A stretch of DNA of 64,000 nt, taken from the NCBI RefSeq assembly GCF_008245225.1, contig NZ_VTAW01000015.1:34067-98066 (forward strand), written 5' to 3'. Below, in pieces: positions 17,113 through 26,262 of this stretch. The number at the start of each line of letters is the position of its first letter. The first letter of the stretch is position 1. The position numbers were made by a program, and so were the translations under genes. This stretch comes from Natrialba swarupiae (GTDB taxonomy: Archaea > Halobacteriota > Halobacteria > Halobacteriales > Natrialbaceae). The notes beneath the pieces are model-generated. The model saw nothing but the letters and a program-made list of their open reading frames with translations. It was not told the origin of the DNA and ran no database searches.

Positions 17113-18056
17113 TCCGTGTCATTCTACTCTCACATTCCGCATAGTGGAATCGATATCTGGCCGAGCACATTCGGTTGATTTCGCCGATGGAGCGTGTCTA
17201 GAGGATCTCTGAAAAGGAGTTACTCCGCCCTTCGGTCCAACGTCACGCTGTGGCCCCGTCTTCTCCCACCGTCCGACACTCGGTCAAAATGCGATGATTG
17301 GACTCCCAAAGAGATCGGAGGAATACTGCTCATTTGACAATAGTACTATTGTAATATTTGCGCCCGCTGCGCTCGAGCAATTGGGTCGAATGAGTGGGGA
17401 GGTCCGTCGGTCATCACTAATATCGAGCTCGCGGTCGCAGTGATGATCGGTACGACTTGGTCAAATTACAAATCAATTCATGTATCTTAATATATTCTGT
17501 CTATACCACTATATGTACATAGCACTAATAGTATTGGTGTAACATATACCTTCTCGAAATATACAAAAAACCACAATAAATACTACGAAATCACTATCTA
17601 AAACCCTAACCGACTAATTTGATCGGAAACAGTATATTGTGTGGCTATCACCTCATTAAATAGTATATAACTAGTGATTACTGTATATCCGATGGGACGT
17701 CCCATTCCAAACGCCGGTCAATGAGTGATACGGTTTACTGTCCGTCGGTACCGCCGGACCCGCGACCAGTCTGCGGTTTCAGCGGTAACACGGTACAGCA
17801 ATCCGTCTGAAACCGGGCGACGCCATCGGTTTCACTACCTGGAAACTGTGGCGTGGCCGTACTCGCTTTAGCAACTTGTTTAACCCGTTGTGAATTATCC
17901 TGAGAAGGGAGCCCGGAAGGGGATCTCGAGGAGCCACATGCATGTTACGCTATCTCATACCAGTGGTGGAGCGTTTCGTCGTTCCACCCGATCACGGAGG
18001 CGAGTCGAACGCAGACGCACGCACCACGACGAACCGACCGTCGGAGGTGACGGTGC
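17113..18056. other. AT-rich intergenic region
   Basis: About 940 bases with no credible gene. The middle (about 17330-17690) is far more AT-rich than the surroundings, with many TATA-like strings. An 85 bp palindromic element is at 17726-17810, and the ribosome-binding site of the thiolase gene is at the right end. The AT-rich block may be a remnant of an inserted element; I recognise nothing in it. Confidence 0.5.
17726..17810. repeat. 85 bp palindromic element (MITE-like, subtype 1)
   Basis: The terminal inverted repeats are TGATACGGTTTACTGT and ACAGCAATCCGTCTGA, matching the ends of the copies at 19547 and 53212. The interior differs between copies but keeps a central CGCGACC and a nested imperfect palindrome. 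Confidence 0.65.
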
Positions 18057-19190
18057 GTGAGTAACGTCCGAATCGGGGGTGTCGGAATGACGCCGTTCGA
18101 GAACGCCTCCGACCGGTCCGTCGTCGATCTCGCTGGGGTTGCGGCCGAACGTGCCCTTGAAGACGGTGACTACTCGAGAGCGGAAATCACGTCAGTCCAC
18201 GTCGGCAACGCGCTCTCGGAGGGACTCGGCACCCAGGCTGGTCTCGCGAACGCCCTGTCGTCGGCACTCGGCGTCGAAGGAGTCCGTTCCGACCGGATCG
18301 AGAACACGAGCGCGACCGGGGCGAGCGCCGTCCACCGCGGCGTCGAAGCCGTCGCGAGCGGCCAATCGGACGTCGCGCTCGTCGTCGGCGTCGAGAAGAT
18401 GTCCGTCGGCGAGACCGCAGACGTCACCGATTCGATTCGCCAACTCGTCCATCCCCGGGAGTACGAACAGGGGCTAACCCTCCCGTCGTTCGCCGGACTG
18501 GCTGCGAACGTCTATCTCGACCGGTACGACGCACCCCACGACGCGCTGGCTGCGGTCGCCGAGAAGAACCACCGGAACGCGGTCGACAACCCGGTGGCGC
18601 AGTTCCAGAAACGGATCTCCGTCGACGACGTTCTCGAGTCGCCGGTGATCGCCGATCCGCTTCGACTCTACGATTGCTGTCCGATGACCGACGGGGCCGC
18701 CGCGCTCGTCCTCTCGCGCGAGGAGGGAGTTCAGGTGACGAGTATCGCCAGCGCGACGGGGACACACGCTGTCGCGGCCCGACCGGATCCGCTGGCGATC
18801 GAGAGCGTCCGGCTCGCGGGCGAGCGGACGTTCGACGGGGTGGATCTCGAACGCGACGACGTCGACGTCGCCTGCATCCATGACGCGTTCACCGTCCTTG
18901 AGTTACTGGAACTCGAGGAACTCGGGTTCTACGATGCCGGAACCGCGTGGGAAGCGACGCTGGACGGTAAAACCCGGCTGGACGGCGAGCTCCCGGTCAA
19001 CCCTGGTGGGGGGTTGAAAGCTCGTGGCCATCCGCTCGGAGCGACGGGGATCTCCCAACTGATCGAACTAGTGTGGCAGTTGCGAGGTGATCTTCCCGAC
19101 CAGCGGCGCGTCCCCGACGCGGAGGTCGGATTCGCTATCAACGTCGCGGGATTTGGAAACAACAGCGTCTGTACTCTCCTGGAATCATGA
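18057..19190 (+). CDS. Thiolase-like protein lacking the usual catalytic cysteine
   Basis: 377 residues from GTG 18057, supported by GGAGGTGA six bases upstream. The fold matches SCP2-type archaeal thiolases: VASGQSDVALVVGVEKM, CIHDAFTVLELLELEELGF, VNPGGGLKARGHPLGATG (the catalytic His in GHP is kept). In relatives the nucleophile sits in EAACASG; here the aligned stretch is ENTSATG, with Ser in place of Cys. Many archaeal thiolases form a complex with a DUF35 protein, and here the DUF35 gene overlaps its 3' end by 4 bases. With the Cys lost, it may be a structural partner, or catalyse a different acyl transfer. Next to acyl-CoA dehydrogenase genes. Confidence 0.85.
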   Translation: MSNVRIGGVGMTPFENASDRSVVDLAGVAAERALEDGDYSRAEITSVHVGNALSEGLGTQAGLANALSSALGVEGVRSDRIENTSATGASAVHRGVEAVASGQSDVALVVGVEKMSVGETADVTDSIRQLVHPREYEQGLTLPSFAGLAANVYLDRYDAPHDALAAVAEKNHRNAVDNPVAQFQKRISVDDVLESPVIADPLRLYDCCPMTDGAAALVLSREEGVQVTSIASATGTHAVAARPDPLAIESVRLAGERTFDGVDLERDDVDVACIHDAFTVLELLELEELGFYDAGTAWEATLDGKTRLDGELPVNPGGGLKARGHPLGATGISQLIELVWQLRGDLPDQRRVPDAEVGFAINVAGFGNNSVCTLLES

Positions 19191-19549
19191 CTGACTCGAA
19201 CGATACAGCCGAATTCGACTCGATTCCGGTCGACCATGCGTTCGTCTGTGCGGACTGCGGGCACCGGTGGTACTACACGCGCCGTCGGTGTCCCGACTGT
19301 GGCGGGACGGACGTCTCGACGTACGAACTTGCCGTCGGCGAACTCATCGCCTGGACCGAAAACAGGGTTACGCCGGCGGACATCCGGTCACCGAATCGGC
19401 TCGGTCTCGCCCGGTTCGGCGAGGTCCAGTTGATCGCACAGCTTTCGGACGACGAGGTGTCGGTCGGCGACCAGGTCGCCTTCGAGGGTGCGTACCATCT
19501 CCGACACGGAAGCGAGACGCCGAAGCCTCGATTGACTCCTCTCGAGTGA
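19187..19549 (+). CDS. DUF35 OB-fold/zinc-ribbon protein, thiolase partner
   Basis: 120 residues. The N-terminus has a rubredoxin-like zinc ribbon (CADCGHRWYYTRRRCPDCGG, four cysteines), followed by the OB-fold of DUF35. In archaea this protein bridges thiolase and HMG-CoA synthase and carries CoA intermediates. ATG overlaps the stop of the thiolase-like gene by 4 bases, so the two are translationally coupled and probably bind each other. No HMG-CoA synthase gene is adjacent. Its stop codon lies inside the left end of a palindromic element (19547). Confidence 0.85.
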   Translation: MTDSNDTAEFDSIPVDHAFVCADCGHRWYYTRRRCPDCGGTDVSTYELAVGELIAWTENRVTPADIRSPNRLGLARFGEVQLIAQLSDDEVSVGDQVAFEGAYHLRHGSETPKPRLTPLE

Positions 19550-19632
19550 TACGGATTGCTGTCCCTGTGTCCCGCCACACCCGGAGAACGGGTCCCGGGC
19601 TCGGCGGTACTGACGGACAGCAGACCGTATGA
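19547..19632. repeat. 86 bp palindromic element (MITE-like, subtype 1)
   Basis: The terminal inverted repeats are TGATACGGATTGCTGT and ACAGCAGACCGTATGA. The TGA at its left end supplies the stop codon of the DUF35 gene, so the insertion (or its end) defines the protein's C-terminus. Being at the gene end, it could also act as a terminator. Confidence 0.65.
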
Positions 19633-19910
19633 GCCGTTCGGCTTCACGTGGTTCCCGGTGGCCAGAGGACTCGTTCGTCAGTTCTCGGGAGACGCCTCAC
19701 CCGTCTCATATATTCGGAGCTATTTCCCACTCGCTCTCGATTTGTGGTCGTCTCGTCGTGTGAATTTCGTTCTATCCCACTATGTGGGATTTTCTCTCTC
19801 GTGCCGGACGGATCGATCGGACAGATAGGGACATTGTCGGAAGATCTCGTCCGCGTCCGGATACTATAGCGTCCGGTTTCGAGTATTCGGATCGCGTGCG
19901 ACGTTCGATC

Positions 19911-20684
19911 TTAGCCGCGAACTGCGTGTGCGATCTCGAGTTCGAGTTCGTTGATCGCGCCAAGTACGTACGCCGGGAACTCCTCGGTCAACCGATCGCC
20001 TTTCAGCCGATTTGCCGGCCCCGAGACACTCAACGCGCCGAGAACGCGTTGATCGGCGTCCGTCACGACGGCACCGACCGCGTTGACCCCTCGAGTCGTC
20101 TCCTCCACGTTGAACGCGTATCCCCGTTCCCGAATGGTTTCCAGTTCGTCGGACAACTCCTCGACCGATCCGATACTGGCGCTCGTTTCCGTCTCGAACG
20201 CGAGGTCGTCGACGATCTCGGTCCGTCGGTCGTCGGGGAGGTGTGCGAGGATGGCCTTTCCGCCCGCGCTCGTATACAGTTCGCCGCGTTTTCCGACGTG
20301 TGCTCCCGTCTGTACGGCGCTCTGTCCGACCTCGGTATAGAGATAGATTCGCTCGCCGTGTTCCTCGACGATGAACTGGGCTCGCTCTCCCGTTTTCTTC
20401 GCCAGTTCGTCGACTTTCTCCTTGATCGTGGGAAACGCGGTAACCCGTCGCTGGGCGACGCCGCCGACGGTCAGAAACTGCAGTCCGAGCCGATACTGGT
20501 TGTCGGTCTGCGTGACGAACTTGTGTTTCCGCAGCGTCGCCAGATGCCGGTGGGTGGTACTCGGCGAGAGATCCAGCTGGTCGGCGAGCTCCTCGAGCGT
20601 CGCCTCGCCGAGTTTCTCGAGTGCATTCACTACCTCGATCGACGTTTCGGTCGTTTTTGCCACCGATTTGACCCCGTCTTCCAT
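19911..20684 (-). CDS. IclR-family transcriptional regulator
   Basis: 257 residues from ATG 20684 (MEDGVKSVAKTTETSIEVV); sequence upstream of this is not protein-like. Winged HTH (LEELADQLDLSPSTTHRHL), then the IclR effector domain (LYTSAGGKAILAHLPDDRR). Likely senses a metabolite of the surrounding acyl-CoA/amino-sugar-acid type genes (inference). It lies between the thiolase pair and the SelA-like gene and points away from the latter. Confidence 0.92.
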   Translation of the reverse strand: MEDGVKSVAKTTETSIEVVNALEKLGEATLEELADQLDLSPSTTHRHLATLRKHKFVTQTDNQYRLGLQFLTVGGVAQRRVTAFPTIKEKVDELAKKTGERAQFIVEEHGERIYLYTEVGQSAVQTGAHVGKRGELYTSAGGKAILAHLPDDRRTEIVDDLAFETETSASIGSVEELSDELETIRERGYAFNVEETTRGVNAVGAVVTDADQRVLGALSVSGPANRLKGDRLTEEFPAYVLGAINELELEIAHAVRG

Positions 20685-20773
20685 ACGCCCACGACGCGTT
20701 CCTCGCACATAAAATCCCGCATATTCGGACGCGGCCCGACCGCGGACGCACCGGGACTGGCGTGGACGGATCG

Positions 20774-21001
20774 TCAGCCGTTCCGATTCTCCGCCCCGTC
20801 CGATTCGTCTTCGTCGCGCTGGACGACTCTCGGACGGATGCTGAACCTGAAGTAGCCGGTCCAGAACAGCGCGAGCACGAGACCGACGCCGAGCAACGGC
20901 ACCCGGTCGTCGACGTCGAGCTGGATGACCGTGTATCCCGCCGAGAGGATCACGGCGTAGTTGTAGAACAGAACAACCAGATCGTCCATGGTCGGTCGCA
21001 T
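20774..21001 (-). CDS. Small two-helix membrane protein
   Basis: 75 residues, with two hydrophobic segments (about 8-26 and 34-50) and an acidic tail ending DEDESDGAENRNG, the composition expected of a haloarchaeal small membrane protein. Start may be ATG 21001 or ATG 20989. I do not recognise a family. It lies between the IclR gene and the SelA-like gene on the minus strand. Confidence 0.6.
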   Translation of the reverse strand: MRPTMDDLVVLFYNYAVILSAGYTVIQLDVDDRVPLLGVGLVLALFWTGYFRFSIRPRVVQRDEDESDGAENRNG

Positions 21002-21127
21002 ACGTCAGCATCTCCCGGGTAGGTGTTAAGTCATTATCTCTCGAGTGACGTCGAGGGCTCGTTTGCACACGTTCGAGCCGGTGTTGGGGAACCGAACGCT
21101 TATATTCGCGATCCGACGAGCGCATGT

Positions 21128-22357
21128 ATGAACGACGCTGGCGAGGACGAGGCGATCTACGACGAACTGGGAGTCCCCTCCGTGATCAACGCGGCGGGAA
21201 CCAAAACGCGGATCGGGGGGAGCCGAATCCGGAGCGAAGCGGTTGCGGCGATGCAACGAGCGTCTCGTTCGTTCGTCCGCCTCTCCGACCTGCAAGCCGA
21301 AGCGAGTTCGCGGATCGCCGACGCTACCGGGGCCGACGCAGGGTACGTGACCAGCGGTGCGTCCGCCGGGCTCGCACTCGCGTGCGCTGCAGCGCTCGCA
21401 GGGCGGGACGTCGAACGGATGGCACAGCTCCCCGACACGACCGGCATTCCTGACGAGGTCGTCATGGCCCGGACCCACCGGATCGGTTACGATCACGCCT
21501 TTCGCGCCGTCGGTGCGACGATCGTCGACGTCGGAACGAACGACAGGCACCTCGGAACCGGCGCGACGAACGTCGAACCCTGGGAGATCGAGGCTGCGAT
21601 CTCCGAGGAGACGGCCGCGATCGGTTACGTTCAGAAACCGTACACCCAGCCCCCGCTCGAGGTCGTCACCGACGTCGCCGCCGACTACGACGTCCCGGTG
21701 ATCGTCGACGCGGCGGCCGAACTCCCTCCGGCCGAGAATCTCTCACGGTTCGTCGACGAGGGAGCGGATCTCGTCGTTTTCAGCGGCGGCAAGGCGATTC
21801 GCGGCCCGCAGACGACCGGAGTCGTGGCCGGGCGGGCGGAGTTGATCGAATCGATCGCCCTCCAACATCTCGACATGCACGCGGCGGCCGACGTCTGGAC
21901 TCCTCCGTCGGGACTCGTCGACGTCGACCAACTCGACGGCGTCCCCCGTCAGGGCATCGGTCGATCGATGAAAGTCGGGAAGGAAGAACTCGTCGGCCTC
22001 ATCGTCGCCCTCGAGTCGTTCCTCGAGGAAGACCACGACGAGCGCCGGCGTGTGTGGCGAGAACGCGCCGACCGTATCGCGGCCGATCTCTCCGACGTCG
22101 CCGGACTCGAGACGGCCGTGACCACAGGCGACGGCGTCTCGGTCGCGCCGGAGGTCGTCGTTCGCGTGGATTCGGACGCCGCGCGGTCGTCGGCGACGAA
22201 CCTCGTCCGTGCCCTCAGAGCGGAAACGCCACGCATTTTCGTCGGGTCGGACAGACTCGAGGAGGGTATTGTGACGATCTCCCCGCTCTGTCTCGAGGCG
22301 GGCGAGATCGACTACGTGCTCGAGCGAATTCGAGCGCACGCCGCGTGCGATTGTTGA
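21128..22357 (+). CDS. SelA/DgaE-like PLP-dependent enzyme
   Basis: 409 residues from ATG 21128. It belongs to the fold-type I family of selenocysteine synthase relatives: GVPSVINAAGTKTRIGGS at the N-terminus, the TSGASAGLALA cofactor loop, the VIVDAAAELPP Asp that contacts the pyridine ring, and the Schiff-base lysine K222 in VFSGGKAIRGPQ. In the absence of tRNA-Sec machinery this group usually acts as an ammonia-lyase or dehydratase on amino-sugar acids (for example D-glucosaminate-6-phosphate) or related substrates. Function here is open. It could link to the sugar-acid genes downstream. Confidence 0.8.
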   Translation: MNDAGEDEAIYDELGVPSVINAAGTKTRIGGSRIRSEAVAAMQRASRSFVRLSDLQAEASSRIADATGADAGYVTSGASAGLALACAAALAGRDVERMAQLPDTTGIPDEVVMARTHRIGYDHAFRAVGATIVDVGTNDRHLGTGATNVEPWEIEAAISEETAAIGYVQKPYTQPPLEVVTDVAADYDVPVIVDAAAELPPAENLSRFVDEGADLVVFSGGKAIRGPQTTGVVAGRAELIESIALQHLDMHAAADVWTPPSGLVDVDQLDGVPRQGIGRSMKVGKEELVGLIVALESFLEEDHDERRRVWRERADRIAADLSDVAGLETAVTTGDGVSVAPEVVVRVDSDAARSSATNLVRALRAETPRIFVGSDRLEEGIVTISPLCLEAGEIDYVLERIRAHAACDC

Positions 22358-22612
22358 TCCAGGAAGTATCGATCAATCGAAACGACTCCGTGATCTCTCT
22401 CGAACGTAATCGTCGCTCACGTGCTTTTGCCGACTGCGATCACTGATCACGATACTAAACTTTCGATTACAGTGGTATGGCTGTAAATACTGCACGCGAT
22501 AGGCGTCGGATCGCGCGTCGGCTGGAACTCGTCTGGAGGGAGTCGATCCATCGGCTTCGTTCGAGTTCGTTCGAAGAAAGATTCTTGTCCCGGCGCTTCG
22601 TGGTCGAACGTG

Positions 22613-23776
22613 ATGCTCGATTACGTCGATCTCGAGGCCGACCTCGGGCCGGAAGAGCGATTGATTCGCGACACGACCCGTGAGTTCGTCGACGAGCGGA
22701 TTCGCCCGGAGATCGCGGCCCACTACGAAGCCGGAACGTTTCCGACGGAGCTGATCCCCGAGATGGGTGAGATGGGATTTTACGCGCCGAATCTCGAGGG
22801 GTACGGGTTGCCGAACGTCTCGGAGACGGCCTACGGCGTGTTGATGCAGGAACTCGAGGCCTGTGACTCGGGGCTGCGGTCGATGGCGTCGGTCCAGGGG
22901 GCGCTCGTGATGTATCCGATCCACGCCTTCGGCAGCGAAGCACAGAAAGAGCGGTGGCTTCCGGCTCTCGGCGACGGCGACGCCGTGGGGTGTTTCGGCC
23001 TGACCGAACCCGAACACGGCTCGAATCCAGCGGGAATGGAGACCGCAGCCGAGCGGGACGGCGACGGCTACGTCCTCGACGGGTCGAAGACGTGGATCAC
23101 GAACGCACCGATCGCCGACGTCGCGGTCGTCTGGGCGCGCGACCGCTCGCACGAGGACGATCCAGTTCGGGGCTTTCTCGTCGAAACCGACCGCGACGGC
23201 GTCTCGACGAACGAGATCACCGAGAAGCTCTCGTTGCGGGCGTCGATCACAGGTGAAATCGGACTGAACGACGTCTACGTCCCCGAGGGGAACGTGCTTC
23301 CCGACGTCTCCGGGATGAAGGGGCCGCTGTCGTGTCTCACCCAGGCCCGCTACGGCATCGCGTGGGGTGCGGTCGGCGCGGCCAGAGACTGCTTCGAGAC
23401 GGCGCGTGCGTACGCGACCGACCGCGAACAGTTCGGCGGACCGATCGCCCGCTACCAGCTTCAACAGGAAAAACTGGCCGAGATGGCGACGGCGATTACG
23501 CTCGCCCAACTGCTCGCATACCGCCTCGCAGACCTCAAGGAACGTGGCGACCTCCGGCCCCAACACGTCTCGATGGCCAAACGAAACAACGTCCGAACGG
23601 CTCGAGACCAGGCTCGAGTGGCCCGCGAGATACTGGGCGGAAACGGGATCACGACCGACTACTCCCCGATGCGCCACATGGCGAACATGGAGACGGTCTA
23701 CACGTACGAGGGTACCCACGATATCCACACGCTGATCCTCGGCGAGGATCTGACCGGCATTCCGGCGTACAGCTGA
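22613..23776 (+). CDS. Acyl-CoA dehydrogenase (glutaryl-CoA dehydrogenase-like)
   Basis: 387 residues from ATG 22613 (a GTG lies just before). It has the N-terminal helical domain, the FAD-binding GCFGLTEPEHGSNPAGM motif, and the C-terminal TYEGTHDIHTLILGEDLTG stretch whose Glu (about 366) is the family base in glutaryl- and isobutyryl-type enzymes. It oxidises an acyl-CoA to the enoyl-CoA, passing electrons to ETF. It ends in a hairpin shared with the convergent nitroreductase. Substrate unknown. Confidence 0.92.
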   Translation: MLDYVDLEADLGPEERLIRDTTREFVDERIRPEIAAHYEAGTFPTELIPEMGEMGFYAPNLEGYGLPNVSETAYGVLMQELEACDSGLRSMASVQGALVMYPIHAFGSEAQKERWLPALGDGDAVGCFGLTEPEHGSNPAGMETAAERDGDGYVLDGSKTWITNAPIADVAVVWARDRSHEDDPVRGFLVETDRDGVSTNEITEKLSLRASITGEIGLNDVYVPEGNVLPDVSGMKGPLSCLTQARYGIAWGAVGAARDCFETARAYATDREQFGGPIARYQLQQEKLAEMATAITLAQLLAYRLADLKERGDLRPQHVSMAKRNNVRTARDQARVAREILGGNGITTDYSPMRHMANMETVYTYEGTHDIHTLILGEDLTGIPAYS

Positions 23777-23778
23777 TC

Positions 23779-23814
23779 GAGACGATCGTTCCACACCTCC
23801 TGTGGGACGATCTC
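23779..23814. terminator. Hairpin between convergent genes
   Basis: GAGACGATCGTTCCACA and TGTGGGACGATCTC form a near-perfect inverted repeat right after the acyl-CoA dehydrogenase stop and before the nitroreductase stop. A bidirectional terminator is a reasonable guess; no long T-run follows. Confidence 0.4.
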
Positions 23815-23864
23815 GCAGATCCAGTGTGTTTCGATCGTATCGAACCGGCCGTCGTCGCCGGCTG

Positions 23865-24731
23865 TTACTCGTCTCGGTCTAACTCTGAGAGCGACTCGTC
23901 GACGCCGCGGTAGGCGAAAAAGCCCTGTTGGCGAAGCGTCTCGAGTAGCTCCCCTTCGCGGTTGTTCATCGAGCCGTCGGGTGACGGCGTCCAGTAGTGG
24001 GCGAGTGCGCCCTCCCAGACGCGATCCGTGCCGGCGTAGAGTTCGTTCATCTCCTCGTAACAGGCCTCGAGCAGTTCGGGCGAGGGATCCTCGTAGCTGT
24101 CTTCGTGTACCACCGCGTCCAGGGGGATCCGCGGCGTCGGCTCGTCGTGTGTCTCGCCGACGGGGACGCCGATACAGAGCCCGAACGCCGGGAGGACTTC
24201 AGCAGGGAGATCGACGATCTCGGAGATCGTCGACAGTCCCTCGCTGATCGCACCGATCGGACAGACGCCGTAGCCATAGCTCTCCGCCGCGGTGATCGTT
24301 CCCTGGGCGGCGAGGGCGGCGTCGACCGCCCCCTTGAGGACCGCGGTCATCGGCGCCATCTCGAACTCGAGGTCGCGGTGGTCGTGGAGCAGTCGGACCC
24401 GACGGAGGTCGATACAGACGAGGAAGAAGTGACTGGCCTCCTCGATGCGTGGCTGGCCGCCGCCTGCGGCCTCGTGGATTCGCGCCCGCATCTCCGGATC
24501 TCGGACCGACACGAAACTGTACATCTGGATGGTGCCGCTCGTGGGCGCTTTCCGGCCGGCGTCGAGGATTGCGCGAATCTCCTCGTCGGGGATCGTCGCG
24601 TCCGCGTCGTACTCTCGGACCGTTCGTCGTCGACTCAGCCACCCGGTCAGTTTCGGAACCGCTGGCATCTCGTCGGCGAGTGCCGGGCGGGCCGCCGTAT
24701 CTCGAGTCGACTTCGGTGGGTTTTCGCTCAT
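23865..24731 (-). CDS. Nitroreductase-family NAD(P)H:FMN oxidoreductase
   Basis: 288 residues. The FMN-binding N-terminus SRRRTVREYDADATIPDEE and RKAPTSGTIQMYSFV match NfsA/FRP-type nitroreductases, and the long C-terminal extension (HYWTPSPDGSMNNREG) is typical of that two-part group. Such enzymes reduce flavins, quinones or nitro compounds in the cytoplasm. Convergent to the acyl-CoA dehydrogenase, so not in its operon. Confidence 0.88.
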   Translation of the reverse strand: MSENPPKSTRDTAARPALADEMPAVPKLTGWLSRRRTVREYDADATIPDEEIRAILDAGRKAPTSGTIQMYSFVSVRDPEMRARIHEAAGGGQPRIEEASHFFLVCIDLRRVRLLHDHRDLEFEMAPMTAVLKGAVDAALAAQGTITAAESYGYGVCPIGAISEGLSTISEIVDLPAEVLPAFGLCIGVPVGETHDEPTPRIPLDAVVHEDSYEDPSPELLEACYEEMNELYAGTDRVWEGALAHYWTPSPDGSMNNREGELLETLRQQGFFAYRGVDESLSELDRDE

Positions 24732-25155
24732 CGTAGAGCTTTCAGAGCCGTTCCGCCTTGAGCGTACTGATCGACGACTGCGCCGACGAAGCGACGTTCT
24801 CCGGCAACGATGGTACGTTCTCGGTGTGTATCGATTTATACACTATCGCTGAAATGGTCTATCGCTAGGACAGTTCTACGTTTCTGTCAGTATACCGAAG
24901 GTGGATCGGTGTTGTGCCGGTAGATCGCACGGTCATTCCTCTCAGTTGTCGACGGTTCCGATCGTTTCTCCCTGTGCTCACGGTCGGCCGGTGTTCTCGT
25001 CTGGCGGACGTCCGTGTCGTCTGCCGACAGGGACGAGACCCGAGTTGTCCCGGTCTCGACCCGGTGTCGTTCGTCTCCATCGGTCGATCTGTCGGCTTCG
25101 TTTCGAACATACGTCAGTACCAACTATTATGACAGTTCTCTGCGAATCCGAGCGT
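24732..25155. other. Intergenic region without recognised features
   Basis: 424 bases between the divergent nitroreductase and oxidoreductase genes. Open frames here lack protein-like composition. It must hold both promoters; I see no strong repeat. Confidence 0.4.
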
Positions 25156-26262
25156 ATGTCACATCGAGTAGCAGTCATCGGCACTGGGGCGGAACCGGAC
25201 GAGCCAGGCGACGACGGGTACGCGATGGCCTATCACCACGCCGCAGGGTACGACGCCTTAGAGGAGTGTACACTGGTCGCCTGTGCCGACATCGTCCGTG
25301 AGAACGCCGAGGCGTTCGCCGCGGAGTTTGGAATCGACGACGATGGCGTCTTCGAGGAGTACGACGTGATGCTCGAGACGGCCGAGCCTGATATCGTCTC
25401 GGTGTGCGTTCCGCCGGCGATCCACGACACGATCGCGATCGACTGTATCCGCTCGGGCGTCGTCGACGCGGTTCACTGTGAGAAGCCGATGGCCGACAGC
25501 TACGGCGGCGCTCGCACGATGGCCCAGGAGGCGAACAGACACGACGTCCAGTTGACGTTCAACCACCAGCGCCGGTTCAGCGACGCGGTTCGGACGGCAA
25601 AGCGGTTGCTCGACGAGGGCGAGATCGGCGACCTCGAGCGGATCGAGTTCGCCGCGCCGGTCGGTATCTTCGATTACGGGAGTCACTCGTTCGACCTCTG
25701 TAACTACTTCAACGACGAACTGCCGGCGAGTTGGGCGCTCGGCCAGATCGAGTACTCCGAGCGGAACGTCCTGTTCGGAACGCACAACGAAAACCAGGCG
25801 CTCGTGCTCTGGGAGTACGAAAACGGCGTCCACGGGCTCGGAACCAGCGACAGCCTCGGGGAGAACAGCCCGACGAGTGCGATCGACTGTCACAACCGAC
25901 TCGTCGGTACCGACGGGACGATCGAGCTCGGCCCTGCAGGCGACGGGAATCTCCCGACCTTGCGCATCCGAGGGGACGGACGCGAGGGCTGGGAGACAGT
26001 CGAGACCGACGACGGCCTCCACGACTGGGAACTCGTCTACCGCGCGATCGCCGACGTCGTTCGCTGTCTGGAGACCGGGGAGAAACCGGAACTCGGCGCG
26101 CGGAACGCGCTCAACGCGACCGAACTCATCTTCGCGACCTGGGAGTCTGCTCGCCGCCGCGGGCGGGTCGACCTCCCGCTCGAGATCGAGGACAACCCAC
26201 TCGAGTCGATGATCGACGACGGCGACGTTCGGCCGGAGCCGACCGAGGCGGAAGGCGAGTAG
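25156..26262 (+). CDS. Gfo/Idh/MocA-family oxidoreductase
   Basis: 368 residues from ATG 25156 (MSHRVAVIGTG); an upstream ATG at 25129 is possible but adds non-conserved residues. It has an N-terminal NAD(P)-binding Rossmann fold and the EKPMADSYGGARTM motif containing the family lysine, followed by the beta-sheet substrate domain (FNHQRRFSDAVRTAKRLL). Family members oxidise sugars and inositols; some are NAD-dependent glycosidases. The next gene starts directly after its stop, so the two are an operon and probably share a sugar pathway. Confidence 0.88.
   Translation: MSHRVAVIGTGAEPDEPGDDGYAMAYHHAAGYDALEECTLVACADIVRENAEAFAAEFGIDDDGVFEEYDVMLETAEPDIVSVCVPPAIHDTIAIDCIRSGVVDAVHCEKPMADSYGGARTMAQEANRHDVQLTFNHQRRFSDAVRTAKRLLDEGEIGDLERIEFAAPVGIFDYGSHSFDLCNYFNDELPASWALGQIEYSERNVLFGTHNENQALVLWEYENGVHGLGTSDSLGENSPTSAIDCHNRLVGTDGTIELGPAGDGNLPTLRIRGDGREGWETVETDDGLHDWELVYRAIADVVRCLETGEKPELGARNALNATELIFATWESARRRGRVDLPLEIEDNPLESMIDDGDVRPEPTEAEGE

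Noticed and set aside
19911..21125. A 404-codon form of the IclR gene
   Set aside because: The first 147 codons are arginine-rich, run through a small membrane protein gene, and lack any family match; MEDGVKSVAKT at 20684 is the natural N-terminus.
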